Positions 9,191 to 17,790 of a DNA stretch of 64,000 bases are shown piece after piece (position 1 is the first letter of the stretch; each line of letters starts with the position of its first letter). A model generated the notes under the pieces. That model worked only from the letters and a program-made list of their open reading frames with translations, was not told where the DNA came from and made no database searches. Source of the DNA: Hahella sp. CCB-MM4 (GTDB lineage Bacteria > Pseudomonadota > Gammaproteobacteria > Pseudomonadales > Oleiphilaceae); contig NZ_MRYI01000008.1 in the NCBI RefSeq assembly GCF_002260525.1, positions 163,135 through 227,134 on the forward strand, written 5' to 3'. The position numbers were made by a program, and so were the translations under genes.

Positions 9191-9251
9191 GAATTGGTCC
9201 TGAAAACCGAGAATTGATCCTGGAAACCGGGAATTGGTCCTGAAAACAAAG
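9172..9251. repeat. 20-bp tandem repeat, 4 copies, spanning a stop codon
   Basis: Four contiguous 20-bp units start at 9172, 9192, 9212 and 9232. The first (AATTGATCCTGAATACTGAG) contains the last five codons and the TGA stop of the DUF2288 gene. The second and fourth share AATTGGTCCTGAAAAC; the third is AATTGATCCTGGAAACCGGG. The array ends 4 bp before the ribosome binding site of the next gene. Confidence 0.9.
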
Positions 9252-9263
9252 AAAGGAGAGGAT

Positions 9264-9971
9264 ATGACCCTGGAGTTGTTCAGAGAAGACGGTTATCTCC
9301 GTGAAGGAGAGGCAACAATTGTGGCTGTGACGGAGCAGGGCGTTGAGCTGGACAGAACCATCTTTTATCCCCTCGGTGGTGGACAGCCAGGGGATACAGG
9401 TTATCTGACCGGGCAAAACGGTCAGCAATACCGGGTAGCGGATACCCGTAAAGACCGGGATAGCGGGCAGCATATTCATTTTCTTGAAAGCGTGGATGGT
9501 CTCAATAAAGGCGACAGGGTTTCCATGACGCTGGATTGGGACAAGCGCCATGTTCACATGCGAGTACATACCTGTCTGCATTTATTGTGCTCTCTCATTG
9601 ATGCTCCGGTGACCGGAGGCAACATATCCGGCAATAAGGGGCGACTGGACTTTGATCTGCCGGAAGCCCCTGACAAAGAGAGCCTGACTGAACAGCTGAA
9701 CCAATTGATTCAGGCGCAGCATCCGGTTTCCATGCGTTGGATTACCGACGAAGAACTGGATGCACAGCCGGAACTGGTACGTACTCTATCTGTGCAGCCT
9801 CCCCGGGGAACCGGGCGGGTGCGGTTGATTCATGTGGATGCTGTGGACTTGCAGCCCTGTGGGGGCACACATGTGGCCAATACTGGTGAGATCGGCCATG
9901 TGCAGGTCACCAAAATCGAGAATAAAGGAAAGGGAAACCGCCGGATAATTCTGGAGCTTGCCAGTGACTGA
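9264..9971 (+). CDS. AlaX-type alanyl-tRNA editing protein
   Basis: A 235-residue stand-alone editing protein related to the editing half of alanyl-tRNA synthetase. Such proteins cut serine or glycine wrongly attached to tRNA-Ala. The N-terminal part has the glycine-rich FYPLGGGQPGDTG. The zinc site is visible as HMRVHTCLHLLCS (H-x3-H) and CGGTHVANTGEIG (C-x3-H). The length suits the medium AlaX type, which lacks the long C-terminal extension. The ATG at 9264 follows AAAGGAGAGGAT; the frame is open to 9234, but that would extend through repeat DNA. The next gene's most upstream possible start overlaps its 3' end. Confidence 0.9.
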   Translation: MTLELFREDGYLREGEATIVAVTEQGVELDRTIFYPLGGGQPGDTGYLTGQNGQQYRVADTRKDRDSGQHIHFLESVDGLNKGDRVSMTLDWDKRHVHMRVHTCLHLLCSLIDAPVTGGNISGNKGRLDFDLPEAPDKESLTEQLNQLIQAQHPVSMRWITDEELDAQPELVRTLSVQPPRGTGRVRLIHVDAVDLQPCGGTHVANTGEIGHVQVTKIENKGKGNRRIILELASD

Positions 9972-10008
9972 TAGTTTGTCCAAAGATGGCGTCGATGGCT
10001 TTGAAATT

Positions 10009-11016
10009 ATGGGCCAGCAGAGGTGCAATCACTCTCTATTCGATTTTGCCAAGGCTTTCACAGGTTTTTTGATGGTACTGATGGTTTCTGCGTGGGGAGG
10101 CGTTGCTGAAGCCGAAGGAGTGGAGCCTTACGTGGTGGATGTGATGAAACTCCAGTGTCTGCCTGAAGGAACGGAAGAGTGTGCCGTGGAGGATACGAGT
10201 CCGCCTTATGCCACGCTTTATCGGGCAGGTTCAAAATGTCGCTACACCCGTCCCGACGGCACGGCTGTTGGAAGTCGCTGGTTTGATCGCTGTGAGGCCG
10301 AATTTGTCGGTACCCACGCCAAGGTATGTTCAGTGGGACGGGATGATCGACTGGGGTGTGGGCTGATCGACCAGAAAGGGGAAATCGTTGTCCCGCTGGT
10401 ATATGACGAAATCCGCCATCAGGAAGGATTTACCATCGTTGCCGTAAAGTACCAGGGATTATGGGGTTATTTCAGTATGGACAGGGAACGGCTGTTATTG
10501 ACGCCGCAATTTACCGAAGCTTCTGACTTCAGCGAAGGATTGGCCTATGTTCTGCTGGATGTTGAAGAACCTGAGGAGCGTTCATGGATTATCAATGACC
10601 AGGGTCTGAGATTGGCGATGGTGCCCCGTCAGATTGAAGTAAAAGGACGCTTTGTTAATGGGTTGGCGCCGGCAGTCCTGGACGGGAAGTGGGGTTATGT
10701 CAATCAATATGCGGAATGGGCTATTCAACCTCAGTTTTATCAGGTCACGGAATTTTCCGATGGTCTGGCCAGTGTCAAATATCAAAGTCGGCCGGAGCTA
10801 TGGTCGGTCATCGATACCAGCGGCGCCGGAATCGTTTTTTTTGAGGGTGGGGCACATAGGCTGGGGCAAGTTGTTAACCGTCAGGTGCCATTGTCTGTAG
10901 CCTGTGAGAAAGGCTTTTCGTCAAGAGTGTTTAAGGCCTGCCATCACTACTGTATCAATCCAGCGGACAGCGCCTCCAATTTGTCATGCAGAACGGGTGA
11001 AGTACCTGAACAATAA
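10009..11016 (+). CDS. secreted WG-repeat protein
   Basis: A 335-residue protein with an N-terminal signal peptide (hydrophobic FTGFLMVLMVSAWGG, likely cut after VAEA). The body contains WG/KWG repeats: GLIDQKGEIVVPLVYDEI, WGYFSMDRERLLLTPQF, FSEGLAYV and KWGYVNQYAEWAIQPQF with FSDGLASV. WG repeats form beta-propeller-like or solenoid surfaces for binding; the partner is unknown. Cysteines are frequent in both flanks, which fits an oxidising periplasm. I chose the ATG at 10009; a TTG at 9958 would overlap the AlaX gene. It is followed by an intergenic region with a terminator at 11212. Confidence 0.8.
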   Translation: MGQQRCNHSLFDFAKAFTGFLMVLMVSAWGGVAEAEGVEPYVVDVMKLQCLPEGTEECAVEDTSPPYATLYRAGSKCRYTRPDGTAVGSRWFDRCEAEFVGTHAKVCSVGRDDRLGCGLIDQKGEIVVPLVYDEIRHQEGFTIVAVKYQGLWGYFSMDRERLLLTPQFTEASDFSEGLAYVLLDVEEPEERSWIINDQGLRLAMVPRQIEVKGRFVNGLAPAVLDGKWGYVNQYAEWAIQPQFYQVTEFSDGLASVKYQSRPELWSVIDTSGAGIVFFEGGAHRLGQVVNRQVPLSVACEKGFSSRVFKACHHYCINPADSASNLSCRTGEVPEQ

Positions 11017-11211
11017 GTGAGCAAATCTCTCAGATTCGTAGGATATGTCTTACAGGTAATCCAGAGAAGTAGCCTTTCCCCGGATACTGGAGATCACTAA
11101 TATATCTAACCGTAAGGACAGCGAAATGACGTAAGGATACGATGCACGGAAGCGGCATGGATGAATAGAGGGCCATAGGAATTGGCATAAAGGAAGCGTC
11201 CTAACACCGGA

Positions 11212-11242
11212 AAGCACAGTAAGGATACTGTGCTTTTTTTTG
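11212..11242. terminator. intrinsic terminator
   Basis: A 10-bp perfect stem (AAGCACAGTA / TACTGTGCTT) with a 4-nt loop is followed by a run of eight T reading to the right. It ends transcription after the WG-repeat gene and lies 17 bp from the stop of the convergent membrane-protein gene. Confidence 0.9.
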
Positions 11243-11258
11243 TCTTTTTTCTGGGGTT

Positions 11259-11702
11259 TTATCCGTCGTTCCCGGCGAGTTGCTGAAGTGCCCGGGTTTT
11301 CATCAGGGCAATACCTGCTACCAGAACCCCTATGGCTGTCAGGGTAGCGATTCCGAATCCCGTCCAGAGATCGTTGAATGCCATAATCACCGCCAGGGTG
11401 GCGGCTACCCAAATCCAGTCGGCCCAGACGGTCAGATGAGTAAACCGGCTTCTGAAGCGCTCATTTGCCGCCAGTAGAAAAAGATCGACAGACCAAATCG
11501 CCAATGCAACGCCCAATGCGAAATAGATATTGGCTTGCACTGAGCCCATCAGCCCGGCCACAAGATCTGAGAACAGCATCAGGTCAACTGCCAGCAACAG
11601 GGATAATGCCCCATCAAACATCAGGATTCTGCTCAAATGATCAGATGGTTTTTCTGATCTCGAAACAAGGCTGATTTCCAGTAATTGTCCGCTATTTTTC
11701 AT
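11259..11702 (-). CDS. four-helix integral membrane protein
   Basis: A 147-residue protein with four predicted membrane helices: LSLLLAVDLMLFSDLVAGL, ANIYFALGVALAIWSVDLF, WADWIWVAATLAVIMAF and IATLTAIGVLVAGIALM. The compact hairpin pairs resemble the DoxX-like or SPW-like four-helix families, though I cannot settle which. It is transcribed away from an MmyB-type regulator, with a strong palindrome in the shared 229-bp intergenic region. The likely reading is that it is the regulator's target. AAGGAACTGAAA forms its ribosome binding site. Confidence 0.7.
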   Translation of the reverse strand: MKNSGQLLEISLVSRSEKPSDHLSRILMFDGALSLLLAVDLMLFSDLVAGLMGSVQANIYFALGVALAIWSVDLFLLAANERFRSRFTHLTVWADWIWVAATLAVIMAFNDLWTGFGIATLTAIGVLVAGIALMKTRALQQLAGNDG

Positions 11703-11806
11703 TTTCAGTTCCTTATATTTGTCTTCTGCTTTGTCTACGACTGTGTTGTCTGTCTACGAATGATTTGATTGTCACTACTGCTGTGTGCCTATCATCAAAC
11801 GGCAAT

Positions 11807-11839
11807 ACAGGTAGCGGCCGCAATTACCTGTCAGGTAAT
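11807..11839. promoter_or_regulatory. palindromic operator candidate between membrane gene and regulator
   Basis: A perfect 17-bp palindrome ATTACCTGTCAGGTAAT (11823-11839) has a further inverted half-site ACAGGTA 10 bp to its left (11807-11813), giving three half-sites of the type CAGGTAA. It sits in the intergenic region of a divergent regulator/target pair, as expected for an autoregulated XRE-family operator. This is an inference from position and symmetry. Confidence 0.6.
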
Positions 11840-11931
11840 GGAATAGATGACGGTGTTTGAGGTTAATATTGGGAAGCCGGAGCAACAGGCGGATGAAGTC
11901 AGATCGGTTTTTCTGATAAACGGAGGATCAT

Positions 11932-12726
11932 GTGAGTGCGTTTGGAACTTTATTGCGTGAGATGAGGGTCGCCCAGCGATTCAGTCAGTTGGATTTTTCG
12001 TTGGAATCCAACGTGTCCTCGAAACATATCAGCTTTCTGGAAACGGGAAGATCCATGCCCAGCCAGCAGATGGTGCTACACCTGGCCCAGGTGCTCGGTG
12101 CTGATCTGGCGGGAACCAACCGTCTGCTGTCTGCTGCGGGGTTTAGCCAGGTGTTTACCCAGCAGGACCTGTATGCCCCGGAAATGAGAATGGTGAAAGA
12201 GGCGCTCGACCATATGTTGGTCTCGCACATGCCTTATCCTGCCATGGTCTTTGACCAGAACTACAACCTGGTCAATGGCAATGCGGCCCAGTTTTACCTG
12301 ATTCAGGCAATGGTGGCACTTGGCGGAAAGATTGCTGAACGCCCTAATGTGCTGCTTGCTTTTCTGGATGAAAACAGCTTGAAACCTTTTGTGGAAGATT
12401 GGGACCAACTGGCCCGCCATATGCTGCAAAGGATTTACCAGGAACACCTTTCCGGACCCTATCGGGACAGGGAGAACCTGCTGTTGAAGCAGGCGCTTGA
12501 GCTTCCGGGAATTCCATCAGACTGGAAGCAACACCGGGTGGAAAATCTGGATAAACCGGTAGTCTCATTCAGTTTGCGCCTTGGAGATACGCGACTGAAT
12601 ATGTTTTCTACGATCGCCACCATTGGTACTCCTTTGGATGTGACGGCTCAGAGCATTCGCATAGAGCACTTTTTCCCTGCCGATGAACAGACGAAGGATT
12701 ATTGGATCAGACATTGCAGCCAGTGA
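11932..12726 (+). CDS. XRE/MmyB-like transcriptional regulator
   Basis: A 264-residue protein with a GTG start. Residues about 6-60 are a Cro/C1-type helix-turn-helix (LLREMRVAQRFSQLDFSLES, then SSKHISFLETGRSMPS), and about 95-255 form the MmyB-like ligand-binding domain with PYPAMVFDQNYNLVNGN and ending DYWIRHCSQ. MmyB-like regulators bind small hydrophobic ligands, fatty acids in one structure, and usually control a neighbouring gene. Here the divergent four-helix membrane gene is the obvious candidate, through the palindrome at 11823. The 182-bp gap after it shows no clear terminator. Confidence 0.85.
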   Translation: MSAFGTLLREMRVAQRFSQLDFSLESNVSSKHISFLETGRSMPSQQMVLHLAQVLGADLAGTNRLLSAAGFSQVFTQQDLYAPEMRMVKEALDHMLVSHMPYPAMVFDQNYNLVNGNAAQFYLIQAMVALGGKIAERPNVLLAFLDENSLKPFVEDWDQLARHMLQRIYQEHLSGPYRDRENLLLKQALELPGIPSDWKQHRVENLDKPVVSFSLRLGDTRLNMFSTIATIGTPLDVTAQSIRIEHFFPADEQTKDYWIRHCSQ

Positions 12727-12908
12727 GAAATGAGTCTCTTGACTCGATGAAATTTAGGGAATAGAGTAAAAACTCTAATTGCGAGGGTGTCAGTCTTAAA
12801 CCAGCTCCTTGAGCTTCGGGATCAGTTCCCGGCCGCAATGAATAGAGCAGCAGTACAAAAATCTATAAGAATGTGTCTTCAACATCATTGAGAAGGTGTC
12901 GGGCGGTT

Positions 12909-13460
12909 ATGTCGTTACAGCAAATCAAGACGTTGGCGATGAGTCAGTCAAAGCGTCTCTATGTCACTACCATGATGCAGGTTGTCGGGCGTGCACTGCA
13001 GGCGATTTCCGAGCAGGACGAGGAAATTCAGAAAATCTCCAGCGCATTTCCCGAAGGCTTTGTGTTTTCCATGCAGGTGTTGCCCAACGGGCCCGGATTT
13101 GCGCTTCGCAAAACGGCGGACAACAGCCTGGAATTTTTGGACGATATCCCCACTGAAAAACCTGATCTCACGATCTATATCAAACACCTGGAACACGCTT
13201 TCCGCATTCTGTCATTCCAGGAGAGTACGGCGCAGGCGTTTGCCAACGACCGGATGATTGTGGATGGAGACATTTCCTTTGCCATACGCATGACCCGGGC
13301 TTTGAATCGTCTGGAAGCCTACATTCTGCCCAAACTGGTGGCGGAACTGGCGATCAAGGAATATCCGCATATTCCTTTGCCGGAAAAGGTGCTTCATGGA
13401 GCCAGAATCTATCTGCGCGTGGCCACTAACTTTATCTCGCAACAGGTGAAATTCGCATGA
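12909..13460 (+). CDS. SCP2 sterol-binding domain protein
   Basis: A 183-residue protein with the SCP2 fold, which binds lipids such as sterols or acyl chains. Recognisable stretches are FVFSMQVLPNGPGFALRKT, then LTIYIKHLEHAFRILSFQES and the loop AFANDRMIVDGDISFAIRM, where the GD turn is typical. It has no signal peptide. The ATG at 12909 was chosen; the frame opens earlier at 12873. Its stop overlaps the start of the iron-containing dehydrogenase by ATGA, so translation of the two is coupled and the proteins probably act together on a lipid-derived alcohol or aldehyde. Confidence 0.85.
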   Translation: MSLQQIKTLAMSQSKRLYVTTMMQVVGRALQAISEQDEEIQKISSAFPEGFVFSMQVLPNGPGFALRKTADNSLEFLDDIPTEKPDLTIYIKHLEHAFRILSFQESTAQAFANDRMIVDGDISFAIRMTRALNRLEAYILPKLVAELAIKEYPHIPLPEKVLHGARIYLRVATNFISQQVKFA

Positions 13461-14650
13461 GTAAAGGTTTTTATGAATTCTTCTGTCCGGTGAAGGTTAT
13501 TGCCGGAGAAGCCGCTCTGGAGCACATCCCTTTTGAATTGAGTGCTCTTGGTGCATCCAGGCCCTTGCTGATTACGGATAAGGGGGTGCGTGGCGCAGGC
13601 CTGACAGATTATGTGACAACCGCATGTGACGAAAGCGGAGTTGCGATGGTCGCGGTGTTTGACGATGTTCCTCCCGATTCATCAACCGAAGTGGTCAAAG
13701 AGATTGCCGAGCTGTATCGCAACAGCGGAGCGGATTCCATTATTGCCGTGGGTGGCGGCTCGGTGATTGATACCAGTAAAGGGGTGAATGTCCTGGTATC
13801 TGAAGGCGGAGATGATATTGCCAAGTATTCCGGAGCCGGTGTTTTAAAGCGTCCACTTAAGCCGTTTTTTGTGGTGCCCACTACTGCCGGGACCGGATCT
13901 GAAGTTACCTCTGTCGCCATCATTGCCGACAAATCCAAGGGGGTGAAGCTACCTTTCGGATCGCCATTTTTATTGCCGAATGCGGCCATTATTGATCCAC
14001 GTATGACGTTGACGTTGCCTCCGCATATTACCGCTGCCACCGCGATGGATGCCCTGACTCATGCGACGGAAGCATTCACCTGCCTGGCGAAGAACCCGCT
14101 CAGTGATGCTTACGCGCTATCCGCGATCCGTAAAATCAGCGATAACCTGCTGAACGTGATGGATAACCCCAAAGACGTGGAAGGTCGTCTGGAATTGGCC
14201 CAGGCGTCTACGATGGCCGGCATTGCATTCTCCAACAGTATGGTAGGGCTGGTTCACTCATTGGGACATGCTCTGGGTGCAATCTGTCATTTACCACACG
14301 GTTTGTGTATGAGTCTGTTCCTGCCGTATGTACTGGAATATAACCTGTCCAAAGATAAGAGCCGGGAAGCTTTGTCAGAGCTCCTGTTGCCTTTGGCCGG
14401 TGCTGAGGTTTATGCCAGAACCCCTGAAGGACAAAGGGCGGAGAAGGCTATTGAGACCATCAGGGATCTTCGTGATGAACTATACGAGCGCTGCAAACTA
14501 CCGAGAACTCTGGAAGAAACCGGTAAGGTCGGGCGTGATCAACTGGCCAGAATTGCCGATATGGCGCTGGATGACGGTTCTATCATGTTCAATCCCGCCG
14601 AGGCGGACTTTGATGAAGTGCTGAAAGTGCTCAACCTCGCCTGGGGATGA
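13457..14650 (+). CDS. iron-containing alcohol dehydrogenase
   Basis: A 397-residue group III (FucO-like) alcohol dehydrogenase. The NAD(P) site is AVGGGSVIDTSKGVN and TTAGTGSEVTS. The metal ligands fit D198, H202 (in MDALTHATEAF), H267 and H281 (in HSLGHALGAICHLPHG), with the same spacing pattern as E. coli FucO. These enzymes interconvert alcohols and aldehydes using NAD(P)H. The substrate is not shown by the sequence, but the translationally coupled SCP2 protein points to a long-chain or sterol-like compound. A terminator follows at 14766. Confidence 0.92.
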   Translation: MSKGFYEFFCPVKVIAGEAALEHIPFELSALGASRPLLITDKGVRGAGLTDYVTTACDESGVAMVAVFDDVPPDSSTEVVKEIAELYRNSGADSIIAVGGGSVIDTSKGVNVLVSEGGDDIAKYSGAGVLKRPLKPFFVVPTTAGTGSEVTSVAIIADKSKGVKLPFGSPFLLPNAAIIDPRMTLTLPPHITAATAMDALTHATEAFTCLAKNPLSDAYALSAIRKISDNLLNVMDNPKDVEGRLELAQASTMAGIAFSNSMVGLVHSLGHALGAICHLPHGLCMSLFLPYVLEYNLSKDKSREALSELLLPLAGAEVYARTPEGQRAEKAIETIRDLRDELYERCKLPRTLEETGKVGRDQLARIADMALDDGSIMFNPAEADFDEVLKVLNLAWG

Positions 14651-14665
14651 CCCGGCAGTCACTTT

Positions 14666-14705
14666 CTTTCAAACAGATAACTGTACTTTCAAACGGATAG
14701 CCGTA
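14666..14705. repeat. 20-bp tandem duplication after the dehydrogenase
   Basis: Two adjoining 20-bp units, CTTTCAAACAGATAACTGTA and CTTTCAAACGGATAGCCGTA, start 15 bp after the stop. A third, badly decayed copy (GAACGGATGAC) may follow at about 14719. The unit is unique to this locus. Confidence 0.65.
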
Positions 14706-14765
14706 TTTTTGTTCCTTGCGAACGGATGACATCTTTTTCGTCTCTTCCATTCAGATGGTTGTGTT

Positions 14766-14792
14766 AGCCCTCCTTCCAGGAGGGCTTTTTTA
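14766..14792. terminator. intrinsic terminator after SCP2-dehydrogenase pair
   Basis: Stem AGCCCTCCT / AGGAGGGCT (9 bp), 3-nt loop TCC, then TTTTTTATT. It is well placed to end the SCP2/dehydrogenase transcript before the convergent exonuclease gene. Confidence 0.92.
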
Positions 14793-14820
14793 TTCGTTAC
14801 GGAGAAAGGGAACCTGAACG

Positions 14821-14866
14821 GCTAAAGGACTTGCCTTTACAACTAAAGGAATTGCCAGAACAGCTA
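14821..14866. repeat. 21-bp tandem repeat including the exonuclease stop codon
   Basis: Units start at 14821, 14842 and 14863 (GCTAAAGGACTTGCC..., ACTAAAGGAATTGCC..., GCTAAAACG...). Read on the minus strand, the exonuclease ends in TTTTAG and each following unit repeats CTTTAG at a 21-bp step, so the stop codon itself belongs to the repeated segment. Confidence 0.7.
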
Positions 14867-15580
14867 AAACGTATGTCGGCTTCTGTGAAGCTTGGTGGCA
14901 GTGCTGATTCTATCGATAAGTTGTCCCCAGGTATCAATGCCTTCACTGTAAGCCTTTTGCAGACAAATCAACGCGAGCTCTGCCGTTGCCATCGCATCAC
15001 AGGTGGCATGGTGGCGCTCGGAAGCTTCCAGCCCAAAATGTTCCAGCCATGCATCGAGTCCTCGCAACTGTTTGCTCAGGTCCGGGAACAGGGCCAGACA
15101 AAAATCCGCCACATCGTAGCAGGGTAATCTGGCACTGACCCCCAGCCACTGTTTACTCTCCTTTTCCAGCATATGTTTATCGAACGGGGCATGAAAAGCG
15201 AGCAGGGGAGAACCGGCAGCAAAATCCAGAAAATCCTTAAGACCCTGTTCCGGCGTGGTCCCCTGCTGCAGTTCCTGAGGGGAAAGTCCATGTATCAGAA
15301 CATTCTCGTGTTCCAGGTCTACACCGGGGTCAAACACCCGTTCAAAAGATTGCTTGAGGTTGATTTTCATCTGATCGATTTCAACGGCTCCAATGGCAAT
15401 CACGCGGTCTTTGCGAATATTCAGTCCGGTGGTTTCCACATCCACCACAACCCATCGAATCTGGTTCAATATTGTTGATGCCTCTGGAGGAGGCCATTTA
15501 CTGGTGATGTTTTGCATGCGATTGCCTGATTGTCGGTCCGTGTTGAATTGAAATGCCAGGGGCTGGAAGTAAGATATCAT
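14864..15580 (-). CDS. DnaQ-like 3'-5' exonuclease (DEDDh)
   Basis: A 238-residue exonuclease of the DnaQ/RNase T superfamily. All acidic motifs are present: Exo I VVVDVETTGL, Exo II LAFHAPFDKHML and Exo III HHATCDAMATAEL with the histidine of the DEDDh subclass. The first 35 residues before the fold are weakly conserved, so a start at the internal ATG (SGNRMQNITSK) is also possible. It lies 12 bp downstream of the cNMP/CBS/DUF294 gene on the same strand. These two families are often neighbours and likely form one operon; what nucleic acid it trims is unknown. Confidence 0.88.
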   Translation of the reverse strand: MISYFQPLAFQFNTDRQSGNRMQNITSKWPPPEASTILNQIRWVVVDVETTGLNIRKDRVIAIGAVEIDQMKINLKQSFERVFDPGVDLEHENVLIHGLSPQELQQGTTPEQGLKDFLDFAAGSPLLAFHAPFDKHMLEKESKQWLGVSARLPCYDVADFCLALFPDLSKQLRGLDAWLEHFGLEASERHHATCDAMATAELALICLQKAYSEGIDTWGQLIDRISTATKLHRSRHTF

Positions 15581-15592
15581 GTGCCATCGTGC

Positions 15593-17566
15593 CTAAAGCT
15601 GGAAATTCCAGGCCAGTTTTCGTTGTAATCGTTGGGCTTGCCGGAAGGCTTCTTTAAGAATTCTCTCATCCAATTGATTCAGATCGTCAGGATCCACGAG
15701 GTTGGATAGCGCCTTACCGTGACTTTTTTGGGCTAAATGGTGCCGTAACCGCAATAACTGGATAAAGCTGTAAGCCTCTTCCCATGCGTCGGCATCCTTT
15801 TCTTCCACCACGTTAGCCCGCACCAGTTGCCGTAGCCGATGCAGGGTGTTGGTGGGCTTGAGGCCATGTGCCAGACACAGAACTCTCGCTGCATCGACAA
15901 ATGGCGTGAGCCCCTGGGTTTTTAAATCCACTCCTTCCTGGCCGTTTTCTTTCCTGGTGACAAACCCCTTGAACAAACCTAACGGAGGGCGGCTTTCCAA
16001 GGCAGCACCTGCCAGCATTTTCTGGAAGATGGAGTTCTGTTTGATACGCTGCCGGACATTTGTGAACATGTCTTCTGCCAGATGTTCCGGTCCCCATTGG
16101 GTGCGTAGGTCAAAGAAAATGCAGGAATTCAGGACGTTCTGTGGAGTGGCGGCATCAATGAATTGGTTAAACCAGAGATTCCATTCATCCATGCTGAGAC
16201 AAAGCTTCGGATTGCTGGCCATGATGTTGCCCTGACACAGGGTAAAACCACAGCGGTCGAGATCCTGGTTGATCTGTTGGGCCAGAGGTAGCAGTCCGGC
16301 TCTGATCTGTTCTGCTTCTTCCGGATCAGCGGCTTTGAAAATGATGCCGTTATCCTGATCAGTGAGTAGCGTCTGTTCGCGACGTCCGGCACTACCGAAC
16401 GTTAGCCAGGCAAATTCCACGTCAGGGTGTTTGATCTTTTTCACTGCCAGTCTGATGACCTGTCGAGTGGTGTAATCATTCAGCAGGGAAACGATACGAT
16501 TGATCTGTTCGGCGCTGGCGCCATGGGCGATCATGGTCTGAATCAACAGGGCGACATCCGATTGCATCTCTGCCAGGCTTTCCACACTGGGAGCATTGGC
16601 CAGTGTACGGGCGACATGAACAAGATTTACCCGCTGCAAAGAGAACAGATCCCGCTCCGAGACAACGCCTTTCAGCCGGGCATCATCAGCGATAAGCACA
16701 TGGGCGAAATGATGCTTGGCCATCACCAGGGCGGCATCAAAAGCGGTGGCAGATGATGGTAAAGATATCGGGTCCCGATTCATTACCTCGGATATTGGCG
16801 CATCCAGCCGGGCATCGGGATTGGCCACAAGGTGTCTTAGATCTCTCAGGGTAAAGATACCCAGAGGGGTCATCATCGGGTCGGTGATCACCATGGAGCC
16901 GATTCCCCGGTCATCCATGATTTTTACCGCCTGACGTACACTGGTGTCGGGGGAGCAGGAAATGACTTCCCGGTGCAGATAATCCTGTAAGGGAGTCTCA
17001 AGTGAATATTCATCACCCAGATTAAACTGGGCCTGAGCCTGTACATGGCGGTTAACCTGTTCCAGCAATCCGCTGATGCCACGCAGACAAAAGTCCCTGA
17101 ACACTCTACTGGTGGAAACGATATGAGTGAAGTGTTCCTTATCGCAGGAAATGCAGAAGGTATCTTCTAAGGCTTTATGGACTGTCCGGGTAGGGCGTTC
17201 GCCTAAAAGTGCGGCGATCGGAAAACAGGCTCCGGGACCGATGTCGAACGTCGGATGAACATCCCCGTTCCGCGACATGAGTCGTTCCCCGGCGATATGC
17301 CCTTTTTTTACAATATAGAAACGCGATGGTACGCCGTCTTCCGGGGACAGAATAATGGTGTTTGCAGGGAAATACTCCACGGTGGACTTTTCCAGCAGTG
17401 TTATGAGTTCCCTGTCGTCCATCTGATTGAAGGGCGGGTACTGGCGCAGAGCATCGATCAAAGCACGAATGTTCCTGGGGACGGAATCCGCTTTGTCACC
17501 GGCTACTGCCGGGATCTCGGCCTTACTGGTCGCCATGTCGCCGGATGTTTGTTTTTTTTCTATCAT
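15593..17566 (-). CDS. cNMP-binding/CBS/DUF294 nucleotidyltransferase-like protein
   Basis: A 657-residue cytoplasmic protein. The order is a cyclic-nucleotide-binding-type domain (about 40-155, YFPANTIILSPEDGVPSRFY), two CBS domains (about 200-320, ISCSPDTSVRQAVKIMDDRG and DPISLPSSATAFDAALVMAK), a nucleotidyltransferase core (LTFGSAGRREQTLLTDQDNG, keeping the GS and DxD signature) and a C-terminal helical substrate-binding domain. It looks like a GlnD-type transferase controlled by adenine nucleotides through CBS and cNMP domains. No substrate protein is known to me. It is first gene of an operon with the exonuclease. An internal ATG at residue 11 is an alternative start. Confidence 0.88.
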   Translation of the reverse strand: MIEKKQTSGDMATSKAEIPAVAGDKADSVPRNIRALIDALRQYPPFNQMDDRELITLLEKSTVEYFPANTIILSPEDGVPSRFYIVKKGHIAGERLMSRNGDVHPTFDIGPGACFPIAALLGERPTRTVHKALEDTFCISCDKEHFTHIVSTSRVFRDFCLRGISGLLEQVNRHVQAQAQFNLGDEYSLETPLQDYLHREVISCSPDTSVRQAVKIMDDRGIGSMVITDPMMTPLGIFTLRDLRHLVANPDARLDAPISEVMNRDPISLPSSATAFDAALVMAKHHFAHVLIADDARLKGVVSERDLFSLQRVNLVHVARTLANAPSVESLAEMQSDVALLIQTMIAHGASAEQINRIVSLLNDYTTRQVIRLAVKKIKHPDVEFAWLTFGSAGRREQTLLTDQDNGIIFKAADPEEAEQIRAGLLPLAQQINQDLDRCGFTLCQGNIMASNPKLCLSMDEWNLWFNQFIDAATPQNVLNSCIFFDLRTQWGPEHLAEDMFTNVRQRIKQNSIFQKMLAGAALESRPPLGLFKGFVTRKENGQEGVDLKTQGLTPFVDAARVLCLAHGLKPTNTLHRLRQLVRANVVEEKDADAWEEAYSFIQLLRLRHHLAQKSHGKALSNLVDPDDLNQLDERILKEAFRQAQRLQRKLAWNFQL

Positions 17567-17790
17567 CGCCTGACTCTTTTTTGACCCATTCTTGCCCCGG
17601 TGGCGGATGAATCCTATTCACCTTTGGTTGTAGACAAAGTTCACTGTCTAAGATGAAATGGTGCCGTATAAGAAATATGACCTATTGAGTTTAGTAGCTT
17701 CAGAGCCTAGTCTTGTGACCCCGGGAAAGGCAGGTGACAGAGGCTCCTGTAGAATCTCAAATATAAGCACAAGCAAAGGGTTAGTTAAAT

